Positions 7,359-13,731 of a DNA stretch of 64,000 bases are shown here, in pieces. This DNA comes from Rhodococcus marinonascens NBRC 14363. Lineage in GTDB: Bacteria; Actinomycetota; Actinomycetes; Mycobacteriales; Mycobacteriaceae. The DNA is taken from contig NZ_BCXB01000024.1 of assembly GCF_001894885.1 (NCBI RefSeq), positions 1 to 64,000 of the forward strand, read 5' to 3'. Position numbers and translations under genes: made by a program. The number at the start of each line of letters is the position of its first letter. Positions within the stretch are counted from its first letter, which is position 1. The notes under the pieces are model-generated. The model was not told the origin of the DNA, ran no database searches, and was given only the letters and a program-made list of their open reading frames with translations.

Positions 7359-8387
7359 ATGATCAACCGCACAGTGGCGGGTAGGTACGGGGTCCGACTG
7401 GCGGTTGCGACCGCTCTGGCGGCGGCACTGCCCGGTGTCGGCGTCCAGGCATCCGCATTTGCGGATCCGGCCGACGATGGTAACTCCTACCTGGTAGGTA
7501 CCGAGAAGATCGACGATCGCCAGTCGACCATGACCGTGCATTCGGTATCGATGGATCGCGACATTCCGTTGAGGGTGATCACGCCGGCGGATACAAGTGA
7601 GCCGAGGCCCACGCTCTACCTGCTCAACGGGGTAGGTGGCGGCGAGGACGAGGCCTCGTGGCAAGCCAACACCGATACCGTCGACTTCTTCGCCGACAAG
7701 AACGTCAACGTCGTCACGCCTATGGAAGGCGCGTACAGCTACTACACCGACTGGGCGCAGCCCGATCCGGTGTTGGGGACGAACAAGTGGACGACGTTCC
7801 TGACGAGGGAACTTCCCCCGATCGTGAATTCCGCTCTCGGAGCGAACGGCGTCAACTCGATTGCCGGCATCTCGATGGCGGGTACCTCGGTGCTGAGTCT
7901 GGCGCAGTCGGCGCCCGACCTCTACGAGAGCGTCGGGGCCTACAGTGGCTGCGCGATGACCAGTACCGTTCCTGGCCAAGCATTCGTGCGAACGGTTGTC
8001 GAGTCCCGTGGCGGCGGTGACGCCACGAACATGTGGGGGCCCTACGACGGTCCGGGGTGGGCGGCCAATGATCCGTATGTGAATGCGGAGAAGTTACGTG
8101 GGCTCGACATTTACGTCAGTAATGGGACGGGTCTGCCGGGTGAACGCGATCGTCTCGACGGACCGGGGATCGACGGCGACGTATCTGCTCTTGCCGGCCA
8201 ACTCGTCCTCGGTGGTGTCATCGAGGCCGCGACCAACTTCTGCACGCAAGCACTGGCGGGCAAGTTGTACGAACTGGGAATCCCGGCGACGTTCGACTTC
8301 CGGCCCACCGGTACGCATTCGTGGTCGTACTGGGAGGAAGACCTCCACAAGTCGTGGCCGATTCTCGCCGCGTCGATGGGTCTGTAG
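7359..8387 (+). CDS. Secreted antigen 85/mycolyltransferase-like esterase, copy D
   Basis: This 342-aa paralogue has a signal peptide ending near ASAFAD. By count the triad is Ser172 (GISMAG), Glu289 (GGVIEAATN) and His320 (GTHSWSYW). It differs from copy 1 mainly in the short segment after the signal peptide (GNSYLVGTEKIDD) and in surface loops such as PGERDRLDGP. It keeps the Cys pair. The gene is downstream of peptide D and the hairpin, and likely co-transcribed at least in part. Mycoloyl transfer to trehalose, arabinogalactan or protein is possible; the substrate cannot be told from sequence. Confidence 0.85.
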   Translation: MINRTVAGRYGVRLAVATALAAALPGVGVQASAFADPADDGNSYLVGTEKIDDRQSTMTVHSVSMDRDIPLRVITPADTSEPRPTLYLLNGVGGGEDEASWQANTDTVDFFADKNVNVVTPMEGAYSYYTDWAQPDPVLGTNKWTTFLTRELPPIVNSALGANGVNSIAGISMAGTSVLSLAQSAPDLYESVGAYSGCAMTSTVPGQAFVRTVVESRGGGDATNMWGPYDGPGWAANDPYVNAEKLRGLDIYVSNGTGLPGERDRLDGPGIDGDVSALAGQLVLGGVIEAATNFCTQALAGKLYELGIPATFDFRPTGTHSWSYWEEDLHKSWPILAASMGL

Positions 8388-8465
8388 CGACCCGGCTTTT
8401 CGGAAGTTGTTGCGGGCAGGGCGCGTCGGACTGGTTTCGAACCGATCACGTGGCGGCACCCGAGA

Positions 8466-8574
8466 CAACTTCCGAAAATGTTCGCGATTCTTGTTCTCAA
8501 CCGTGACCGGTCGGGTAAAAATGGGCAAGCGCCAGCAAGGGCGCGACACATTCGCGAAAGTCAGGAGCTAGGGT
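8466..8574 (+). promoter_or_regulatory. Promoter and leader of peptide gene E
   Basis: TAAAAA at 8516-8521 replaces TACAAA. The leader hairpin has arms GCGCC (8529-8533) and GGGCGC (8539-8544). A TTCGCGAA palindrome follows at 8551, then AGGAG seven bases before the start. Confidence 0.5.
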
Positions 8575-8679
8575 ATGGAGTTGGGGTCTTCAGGGTCATT
8601 GGAATCGGGTGCCTGGTTCGAACTCATTTTGATTTCTATCGATTTCGGATCTGGTGAGCGCCCGCCAGTCGGGCCCTAG
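8575..8679 (+). CDS. Tiny hydrophobic peptide E of the esterase array (34 aa)
   Basis: The longest of the seven peptides reads MELGSSGSLESGAWFELILI and then SIDFGSGERPPVGP. The hydrophobic core WFELILISI and FGSGE match peptide C, while the Ser/Gly-rich N end and Pro-rich C end are its own. There is no signal peptide. AGGAG is seven bases upstream. It lies in a complete unit with an intact hairpin and esterase. The many Ser residues around the core would suit O-acylation, but this is not shown by the sequence. Confidence 0.65.
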   Translation: MELGSSGSLESGAWFELILISIDFGSGERPPVGP

Positions 8680-8712
8680 AGGCCGTTGAAATAGACCCGT
8701 ACTTCGCTGAAA

Positions 8713-8744
8713 CTGGGGTCCACGTGCGAGAATGTGGGCCCCAG
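8713..8744 (+). promoter_or_regulatory. Array hairpin, unit E
   Basis: Arms CTGGGGTCCAC and GTGGGCCCCAG pair with one G-U. Outer CGCTGAAA (from 8705) pairs with TTTCGGCG (to 8752), giving a stem of about 19 bp. It lies 33 bp after the peptide stop. Confidence 0.75.
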
Positions 8745-8793
8745 TTTCGGCGTTCTGGGACGGTACGAGTTGCGCCTACATGGAGGGTGAAGG

Positions 8794-9837
8794 ATGGTCA
8801 ACCGCACAGTAGCGGGTAGGTATGGGGTTCGACTGGCGCTTGCGGTCGCTCTGGCGGCGGCGATTCCCGGTTTCGGTGGCCAAGCGTTTGCATTTGCGGA
8901 TCCGGCCGCCGGCACGACGATCGCCGATGGTGGCTCCTATCTGGTGAGCAACACGAAGGTCAAGGGCCGTGAGTCGACTATGCGGGTGTATTCGGCGTCG
9001 ATGGACCGGGAAATTCCGCTGCGGGTGATCACGCCGGAGGACACCAGCGAGCCGAGGCCCACGCTGTATCTGCTCAATGGGGCTGGCGGCGGCGAGGATT
9101 CGGCCTCGTGGCAGGTCAATACTGACTTGGCCGACTTCTTCGACGACAAGAACGTCAATGTCGTCTCGCCCATGATGGGCGCGTTCAGTTACTACACGGA
9201 TTGGGAGAACACCGATCCGAAGTTGGGTACGAACATGTGGGCGACGTTCCTGACACAGGAACTTCCGCCGATCGTCGATGCCGAGCTCGGAACGAACGGG
9301 ATCAACTCGATCGCCGGTATCTCGATGGCGGGTACGTCGGTGTTGAGCCTGGCGCAGTCGGCGCCCGACCTCTACGAGGGCGTCGCGGCTTACAGCGGTT
9401 GTGCGAGGACGAGCACCAATCCCGGTGAAACATATGTGCGGATGGTCGTCGAGACCGCTGGGGGCGGTGACACCGAGAACATGTGGGGACCCTACGGGGG
9501 TCAGGGTTGGAGGGATAACGACCCGTATGTGAATGCGGAGAAGTTGCGCGGACTCGACATCTGGGTCAGCAGCGGGACGGGTCTGCCCGGTCCCGGCGAT
9601 CGCCTCGACGCACCGGGGATCAACGGCAACGTCGGTACGTTGGCCGGCCAGATCATCGTCGGCGGTGTCATCGAGGCCGCGACCAACCAGTGCACTCATG
9701 CGTTGGCGAGAAGATTGGACGCACTCAATATCCCAGCGAAGTTCGATTTCCGTCCCACCGGCACGCATTCGTGGTCGTACTGGGAGGAAGACCTCCATAA
9801 GTCGTGGCCGATGCTTGCAGCGTCGATGGGTCTGTAG
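8794..9837 (+). CDS. Secreted antigen 85/mycolyltransferase-like esterase, copy E
   Basis: This 347-aa paralogue has a signal peptide ending near AFAFAD. The predicted triad is Ser177, Glu294 and His325, with the conserved THSWSYWEEDLHKSWP end. It is closest to the pseudogene copy F (both have MMGAFS, DAELGTNGIN and VAAYSGCARTST), so E and F are probably sister duplicates, one of which has died. The start is set by GAAGG tgaagg ATG as in the other copies. It is preceded by peptide E and its hairpin. Confidence 0.85.
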   Translation: MVNRTVAGRYGVRLALAVALAAAIPGFGGQAFAFADPAAGTTIADGGSYLVSNTKVKGRESTMRVYSASMDREIPLRVITPEDTSEPRPTLYLLNGAGGGEDSASWQVNTDLADFFDDKNVNVVSPMMGAFSYYTDWENTDPKLGTNMWATFLTQELPPIVDAELGTNGINSIAGISMAGTSVLSLAQSAPDLYEGVAAYSGCARTSTNPGETYVRMVVETAGGGDTENMWGPYGGQGWRDNDPYVNAEKLRGLDIWVSSGTGLPGPGDRLDAPGINGNVGTLAGQIIVGGVIEAATNQCTHALARRLDALNIPAKFDFRPTGTHSWSYWEEDLHKSWPMLAASMGL

Positions 9838-9870
9838 CCACACGGCTATCGAGAGCGATGGCACGAAAAG

Positions 9871-9892
9871 TTCGCGAAGCAAAGTTCGCGAA
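9871..9892. repeat. Paired TTCGCGAA palindromes (unit F spacer)
   Basis: Two TTCGCGAA sites start at 9871 and 9885, 14 bp apart, within two 13-bp direct repeats. The same arrangement occurs at 11354-11375, at the same place in the next unit. It looks like a paired operator site. The binding protein is unknown. Confidence 0.45.
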
Positions 9893-9954
9893 GGGATGGC
9901 TCGAAGTATGTCTTGCCTCTGTCCGATCACGACCGTCAGATCCTGAAGTGGGAC

Positions 9955-10063
9955 AACTCTTCAAAATGTTCTCGATTCTCGTCCCCTTCCGCGACCGCTC
10001 GGGTACAAAGAGAACGCCATCTAAAGGCGTGGGCCGAAACCCACATGACAATCGGGAGATCAC
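9955..10063 (+). promoter_or_regulatory. Promoter and leader of peptide gene F
   Basis: TACAAA lies at 10004-10009. The leader hairpin has arms ACGCC (10014-10018) and GGCGT (10026-10030), compensatory to the GCGCC/GGGCGC form in other units. GGGAG precedes the start by five bases. Confidence 0.55.
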
Positions 10064-10141
10064 ATGTCGTCGGACATCGCGACCATTCTGGAAAGCATCA
10101 CCATCCTGCTCTCGTACATCCCCGGGTCTGTCGGGGGATAG
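10064..10141 (+). CDS. Tiny hydrophobic peptide F of the esterase array (25 aa)
   Basis: The peptide reads MSSDIATILESITILLSYIP and then GSVGG. It shares the MSSD start with peptide G and the P-G-S-small C end with the wider family. The central ATILESITILLSYI is hydrophobic with polar residues on one side of a helix. It has no signal peptide. The ribosome site is GGGAG five bases upstream. The neighbouring esterase is a pseudogene, yet this reading frame is undamaged, so the peptide may be useful without its own esterase copy. Confidence 0.65.
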   Translation: MSSDIATILESITILLSYIPGSVGG

Positions 10142-10162
10142 AGACCCGTGCGGTACTGAAAA

Positions 10163-10194
10163 CTGGGGTCCACGTGCGACACTGTGGTCCCCAG
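10163..10194 (+). promoter_or_regulatory. Array hairpin, unit F
   Basis: Arms CTGGGGTCCAC and GTGGTCCCCAG pair except for one T-T mismatch. Outer GAAA and TTTC add to the stem. It is the only hairpin of the set with a clear internal mismatch and precedes a dead esterase copy. Confidence 0.65.
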
Positions 10195-10259
10195 TTTCGG
10201 CGTTCTGGGGGAAGTTGACCCGGGGAAGTCACGGTTTGCGCCCATTTGGAAGGTGAAGG

Positions 10260-11320
10260 ATGGTCACCCGCACAGAAGCGGGTAGGTGCGGGTCTGACTG
10301 GCGGTTGCGGCCGCTTTGGCGGTAGCGCTGCCCAGTGTCGGCGTCCAGGCGTCCGCATTTGCGGATCCAGTCGGCGACACCGCGGTCGCCGATGGCGGCT
10401 CCTATCTGGTGAGCAATACGAAGGTCAAGGGCCGTGAGTCGAAGATGCGCGTGTATTCGGCATCGATGGACCGGGTCATTCCGTTGCAGGTGATCACTGC
10501 GGCAGACACCAGTGAGCCGAGGCCCACGCTGTATCTGCTCAATGGGGCTGGCGGCGGCGAGGATTCGGCCTCGTGGCAGGTCAATACTGACTTGGTCGAC
10601 TTCTTCGACGACATGAACGTCAATGTCGTCTCGCCCATGATGGGCGCGTTCAGTTAATACACGGATTGGCAGAAACCCGATCCGGAGTTGGGTACGAACA
10701 TGTGGACGACGTTCCTGACGCAGGAACTTCCGCCGATCGTCGATGCCGAGCTCGGAACGAACGGGATCAACTCGATCGGCGGTATCTCGATGGCGGGCAC
10801 GTCGGTGTTGAGCCTGGCGCAGTCGGCGCCCGACCTCTACGAGGGCGTCGCGGCTTACAGCGGTTGTGCGAGGACCAGCACCGATCCTGGTCAAGCTTGT
10901 GTGCGGATGGTGGTGGAGTCCCGTGGGGGCGCCGACGCCACGAACATGTGGGGATCTTACGACGGTGACGGTTGGACGAAGAACGACCCGTATGTGAATG
11001 CGGAGAAGTTGCGCGGATTCGACATCTACGAAAGCAGCGGGACGGGTCTACCCGGTCCCGGCGATCGTCTCGACGCTCCGTGGATCAACGGCGACAGGGC
11101 TACCCTGGCCAACCAGATCATCCTCGGCGGCGCCATCGAGGCCGCGACCAACCAGTGCACTCATGCGCTGGCGGGCAAGTTGGGCGAGCTGGGGATTCCC
11201 GCGACGTTCGATTTCCGGCCCACCTGCACGCACTCGTGGTCGTACTGGGAGGAAGACCTCCACAAGTCGTGGCCGATGCTCGCGGAGTCGATGGAGTCGA
11301 TGGAGTCGATGGATCGGTAG
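10260..11320 (+). pseudogene. Mycolyltransferase-like copy F, frameshifted and with nonsense codon
   Basis: The start ATGGTCACCCGCACAGAAGC matches the other copies, but one base is missing near 10291, which throws the signal peptide out of frame. The frame recovers as ALPSVGVQASAFADPVGD. A TAA at 10655-10657 stands where other copies have TAC (FSYYTDW). Downstream the nucleophile (GGISMAG) and Glu segment are kept, GTHSW has become CTHSW, and the end carries a threefold GAGTCGATG repeat (ESMESMESM). Three independent defects make this a true pseudogene and not a sequencing error. Confidence 0.85.
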
Positions 11321-11353
11321 CCGCCAGGCGAGCCAGAGCGATGGCACGAAAAG

Positions 11354-11375
11354 TTCGCGAAGCAAAGTTCGCGAA
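11354..11375. repeat. Paired TTCGCGAA palindromes (unit G spacer)
   Basis: Second occurrence of the 14-bp-spaced TTCGCGAA pair found at 9871-9892. The surrounding bases are almost identical, showing that units F and G duplicated recently or that the site is constrained. Confidence 0.45.
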
Positions 11376-11436
11376 GGGATGACTCGACGTATGTCTTGCT
11401 GCTGTCCGATCACGACCGTCAGATCCTGATGTGGGA

Positions 11437-11546
11437 CAACTTTTCGAAATGTTCTCGATTCTCGTTCTCATCCACGCGCCGATCGTGTACAAAGGGAAAG
11501 CTATCAAGCGCGTGGGGCGAAACCCACATGACAATCGGGAGATCGT
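11437..11546 (+). promoter_or_regulatory. Promoter and leader of peptide gene G
   Basis: TTTTCGAAATGTTCTCGATT precedes TACAAA at 11488-11493. The leader has a weaker hairpin, and GGGAG lies five bases before the start. Confidence 0.55.
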
Positions 11547-11612
11547 ATGTCGTCGGATTACCTGGAACTCTTCTCAGCCGTGATCAAGTTGATCCCCGCG
11601 TTGTTTGGTTGA
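11547..11612 (+). CDS. Tiny amphipathic peptide G of the esterase array (21 aa)
   Basis: The shortest of the set reads MSSDYLELFSAVIKLIPAL and ends FG. It shares MSSD with peptide F. DYLELFSAVIKLIPALF is a good amphipathic helix with one Lys and two acidic residues, similar in style to corynebacterial pore peptides. There is no leader, and the ribosome site is GGGAG five bases upstream. It stands in a complete unit with hairpin and intact esterase at the right end of the array. A membrane-active or O-acylated envelope peptide is likely but unproven. Confidence 0.65.
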   Translation: MSSDYLELFSAVIKLIPALFG

Positions 11613-11650
11613 TCCCCGTTCTGCCCTAATGGAGCGGGAGACCTGAGCTT

Positions 11651-11698
11651 CGCCGAATCGGGGGTCCACGTGCGACACTGTGGACCCCAGATTCGGCG
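11651..11698 (+). promoter_or_regulatory. Array hairpin, unit G (longest stem)
   Basis: Core arms GGGGTCCAC and GTGGACCCC are extended by outer arms CGCCGAATC and GATTCGGCG, giving about 18 paired bases with one internal mismatch. It lies between peptide gene G and the last esterase. Confidence 0.75.
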
Positions 11699-11735
11699 AT
11701 CTGGGGTGGTACGAATTGCATATGGAAGGTGAAGG

Positions 11736-12806
11736 ATGGTCAACCGCACAGTAGCGGGTAGGTACGGTGTCCGACTGGCGGTTGCGACCGCTCTGGCGGC
11801 AACGCTGCCCGGGTTCGGCGTCCCCGCGTTGGCTTCGGCAGAAACGATCGGCGATTCTGCGGCCGCCGAGGGCGACTCGTATCTGGTGAGCATGACGAGT
11901 GCGACGTCCAAGAAGGGCAAGACGAATCTCGAGGACCGCGAATGGAAGATGCGCGTGTACTCGGCGTCGATGGATCGGGTCATCCCGTTGCAGGTGATCA
12001 CGCCGGCGGATACGAGTGAGCCGGCACCGACGCTGTATCTGCTCAACGGGGCGGGCGGCGGCGAGGATTCGGCCTCGTGGCAGGTCAACACGGATATGGT
12101 GGGCTTCTTCGCCGACAAGAACGTCAATGTCGTCTCGCCCATGCAGGGTGCGTTCAGCTACTACACGGACTGGGAGAAGCCCGATCCGGAGTTGGGTGTC
12201 AACAAGTGGACGACGTTCCTGACGGAGGAACTTCCCCCCGTCGTCGATGAGACTCTCGGAACCAACGGGGTCAACTCGATTGCCGGCATCTCGATGGCGG
12301 GTTCGTCGGTGTTGAGTTTGGCGCAGTCGGCACCTGACCTCTACGAGGGCGTCGGGGCCTACAGTGGCTGCGCGACGACCAGCAATGGACCGGGCCGCGC
12401 CTACGTCAACCTTGTCGTCGAGTCCCGTGGGGGCGGCGACACAGAGAACATGTGGGGCCCGGAGGGCGGCCAGGGTTGGTTGGACAACGACCCGTATGTG
12501 AATGCGGAGAAGTTGCGCGGACTCGACATCTGGGTCAGCAGCGGGACGGGTCTGCCCGGCCCCGGTGATCGTCTCGACGCACCGGCAATCGACGGCGACA
12601 CGGCCGCTCTGGCCAATCAGATCATCCTCGGCGGTGTGATCGAGGCCGCGACCAACCAGTGCACTCATGCGCTGGCGAGAAAGTTGAAAGAGCTGGATAT
12701 TCCGGCGAACTTCGATTTCCGTCCCACCGGCACGCACTCGTGGTCGTACTGGGAGGAAGACCTCCACAAGTCGTGGCCGATGCTTGCCGAGTCGATGGGT
12801 ATGTAG
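11736..12806 (+). CDS. Secreted antigen 85/mycolyltransferase-like esterase, copy G
   Basis: This is the longest copy at 356 aa. It has a signal peptide ending near ALASAE and a 10-residue insertion rich in Lys/Thr/Ser (ATSKKGKTNLEDRE) after the cleavage site. The predicted triad is Ser186 (GISMAG), Glu303 and His334. It resembles copy 1 (TEELPPV, GVGAYSGCA, RAYVNLVV), and both are followed by the same palindromic terminator. Copy 1 and copy G may therefore be the two ends of one ancestral duplication. Confidence 0.85.
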   Translation: MVNRTVAGRYGVRLAVATALAATLPGFGVPALASAETIGDSAAAEGDSYLVSMTSATSKKGKTNLEDREWKMRVYSASMDRVIPLQVITPADTSEPAPTLYLLNGAGGGEDSASWQVNTDMVGFFADKNVNVVSPMQGAFSYYTDWEKPDPELGVNKWTTFLTEELPPVVDETLGTNGVNSIAGISMAGSSVLSLAQSAPDLYEGVGAYSGCATTSNGPGRAYVNLVVESRGGGDTENMWGPEGGQGWLDNDPYVNAEKLRGLDIWVSSGTGLPGPGDRLDAPAIDGDTAALANQIILGGVIEAATNQCTHALARKLKELDIPANFDFRPTGTHSWSYWEEDLHKSWPMLAESMGM

Positions 12807-12829
12807 TCACCCGGGCATCGGAAGCGAAT

Positions 12830-12862
12830 CGACCCCTGTGGATCAGTGATCCGCAGGGGTCG
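12830..12862 (+). terminator. Terminator-like hairpin closing the array
   Basis: Arms CGACCCCTGTGGATCA and TGATCCGCAGGGGTCG pair with a single mismatch or G-U, 23 bp after the last esterase stop and just before the next gene. It is nearly the same as the hairpin at 2303-2335. Confidence 0.7.
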
Positions 12863-12881
12863 AGGCGTCTAGTCTGGCGAG

Positions 12882-13715
12882 GTGGAGACAGTACCGATCC
12901 AGATGCCCGACGGAACCACCACTCCGGTTCGACTGTTTCCCGGTGCTGACGAGGCCCCCGCGATCGTGATATTCCCTGGCCTGGGAATTCCCGCCGGATA
13001 CTACGAGCCTTTCGCCCAGGAACTCGTGTCCCGCGGTTTCAACGCGGCGATCGGCGAACTTCGTGGCCAGGGTGACAGTCGCCCCCGGCCGAGTAGTGCG
13101 AGTACGTACGGCTACCACGAACAGGTATCCGTCGACTTCCCCGCGATTTTCGAGGTGGTGCGGGAGCGGTTTCCGGCCTCAACGCCCTTCCTGCTGGGGC
13201 ACAGCATGGGCGGCCAGTTGGGCATGATGTACGCGGCGCGGATTCGGGGACGTCTCGGTGGGCTCGTCCTCGTGGCCTCGGGATCGCCCTATCATCGCGG
13301 GTTCCCGGGGCTGCATTCCCCGTGGGTCCTGATGGGCGCCGCGGCGATGTCGGTGACGGCCAGTCTTGCGGGTTTCTGGCCGGGCGACAAACTCGACATC
13401 GGCGGGTTCGGCAGGCAGTCGAAGGTTCTGATCTCCGATTGGTCCAGGTTCGCCCGCACTGGCAGGATCGAACCTGATGGCGCCGACATCGATTACGAGG
13501 AACGAATCGGCAGACTGAAATTGCCGGTGCTGTGGGTGACCATCGAGGGTGACGATCTTGCGCCGAGATCCTCGGCGAATAACCTCGTCGCGAAACTCCC
13601 GAACGCCGACGTCACGCTCTGGCACCAGCCCCGGCCGCTGGGGCACAACGGGTGGATCCGTGACGCCGCGAGCACGGTAGACCGCATCGTCGAGTGGCTG
13701 CACGATTGCACCTAG
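12882..13715 (+). CDS. Alpha/beta hydrolase family protein
   Basis: This 277-aa cytosolic protein starts at a GTG. It has the alpha/beta-hydrolase fold: an oxyanion segment (IFPGLGIPAGYYEP), the nucleophile elbow GHSMGG with Ser108, and a C-terminal His in PLGHNGW (about 255). It resembles bacterial lysophospholipase or serine aminopeptidase-like hydrolases. The substrate is unknown. It follows the esterase array in the same direction after a terminator, so it is probably separate, and it converges with the peptidase gene 17 bp downstream. Confidence 0.75.
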   Translation: METVPIQMPDGTTTPVRLFPGADEAPAIVIFPGLGIPAGYYEPFAQELVSRGFNAAIGELRGQGDSRPRPSSASTYGYHEQVSVDFPAIFEVVRERFPASTPFLLGHSMGGQLGMMYAARIRGRLGGLVLVASGSPYHRGFPGLHSPWVLMGAAAMSVTASLAGFWPGDKLDIGGFGRQSKVLISDWSRFARTGRIEPDGADIDYEERIGRLKLPVLWVTIEGDDLAPRSSANNLVAKLPNADVTLWHQPRPLGHNGWIRDAASTVDRIVEWLHDCT

Positions 13716-13731
13716 GTACCGGTCGGAGGAT

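Noticed and set aside
3059-11698. CRISPR array
   Set aside because: The repeats are long, imperfect gene-sized units with hairpins, not short identical repeats with uniform spacers, and no cas genes are present.
12882-13715. Treating the alpha/beta hydrolase after the array as a ninth mycolyltransferase
   Set aside because: It has GHSMGG, lacks a signal peptide and the GTHSWSYW end, and follows a terminator.
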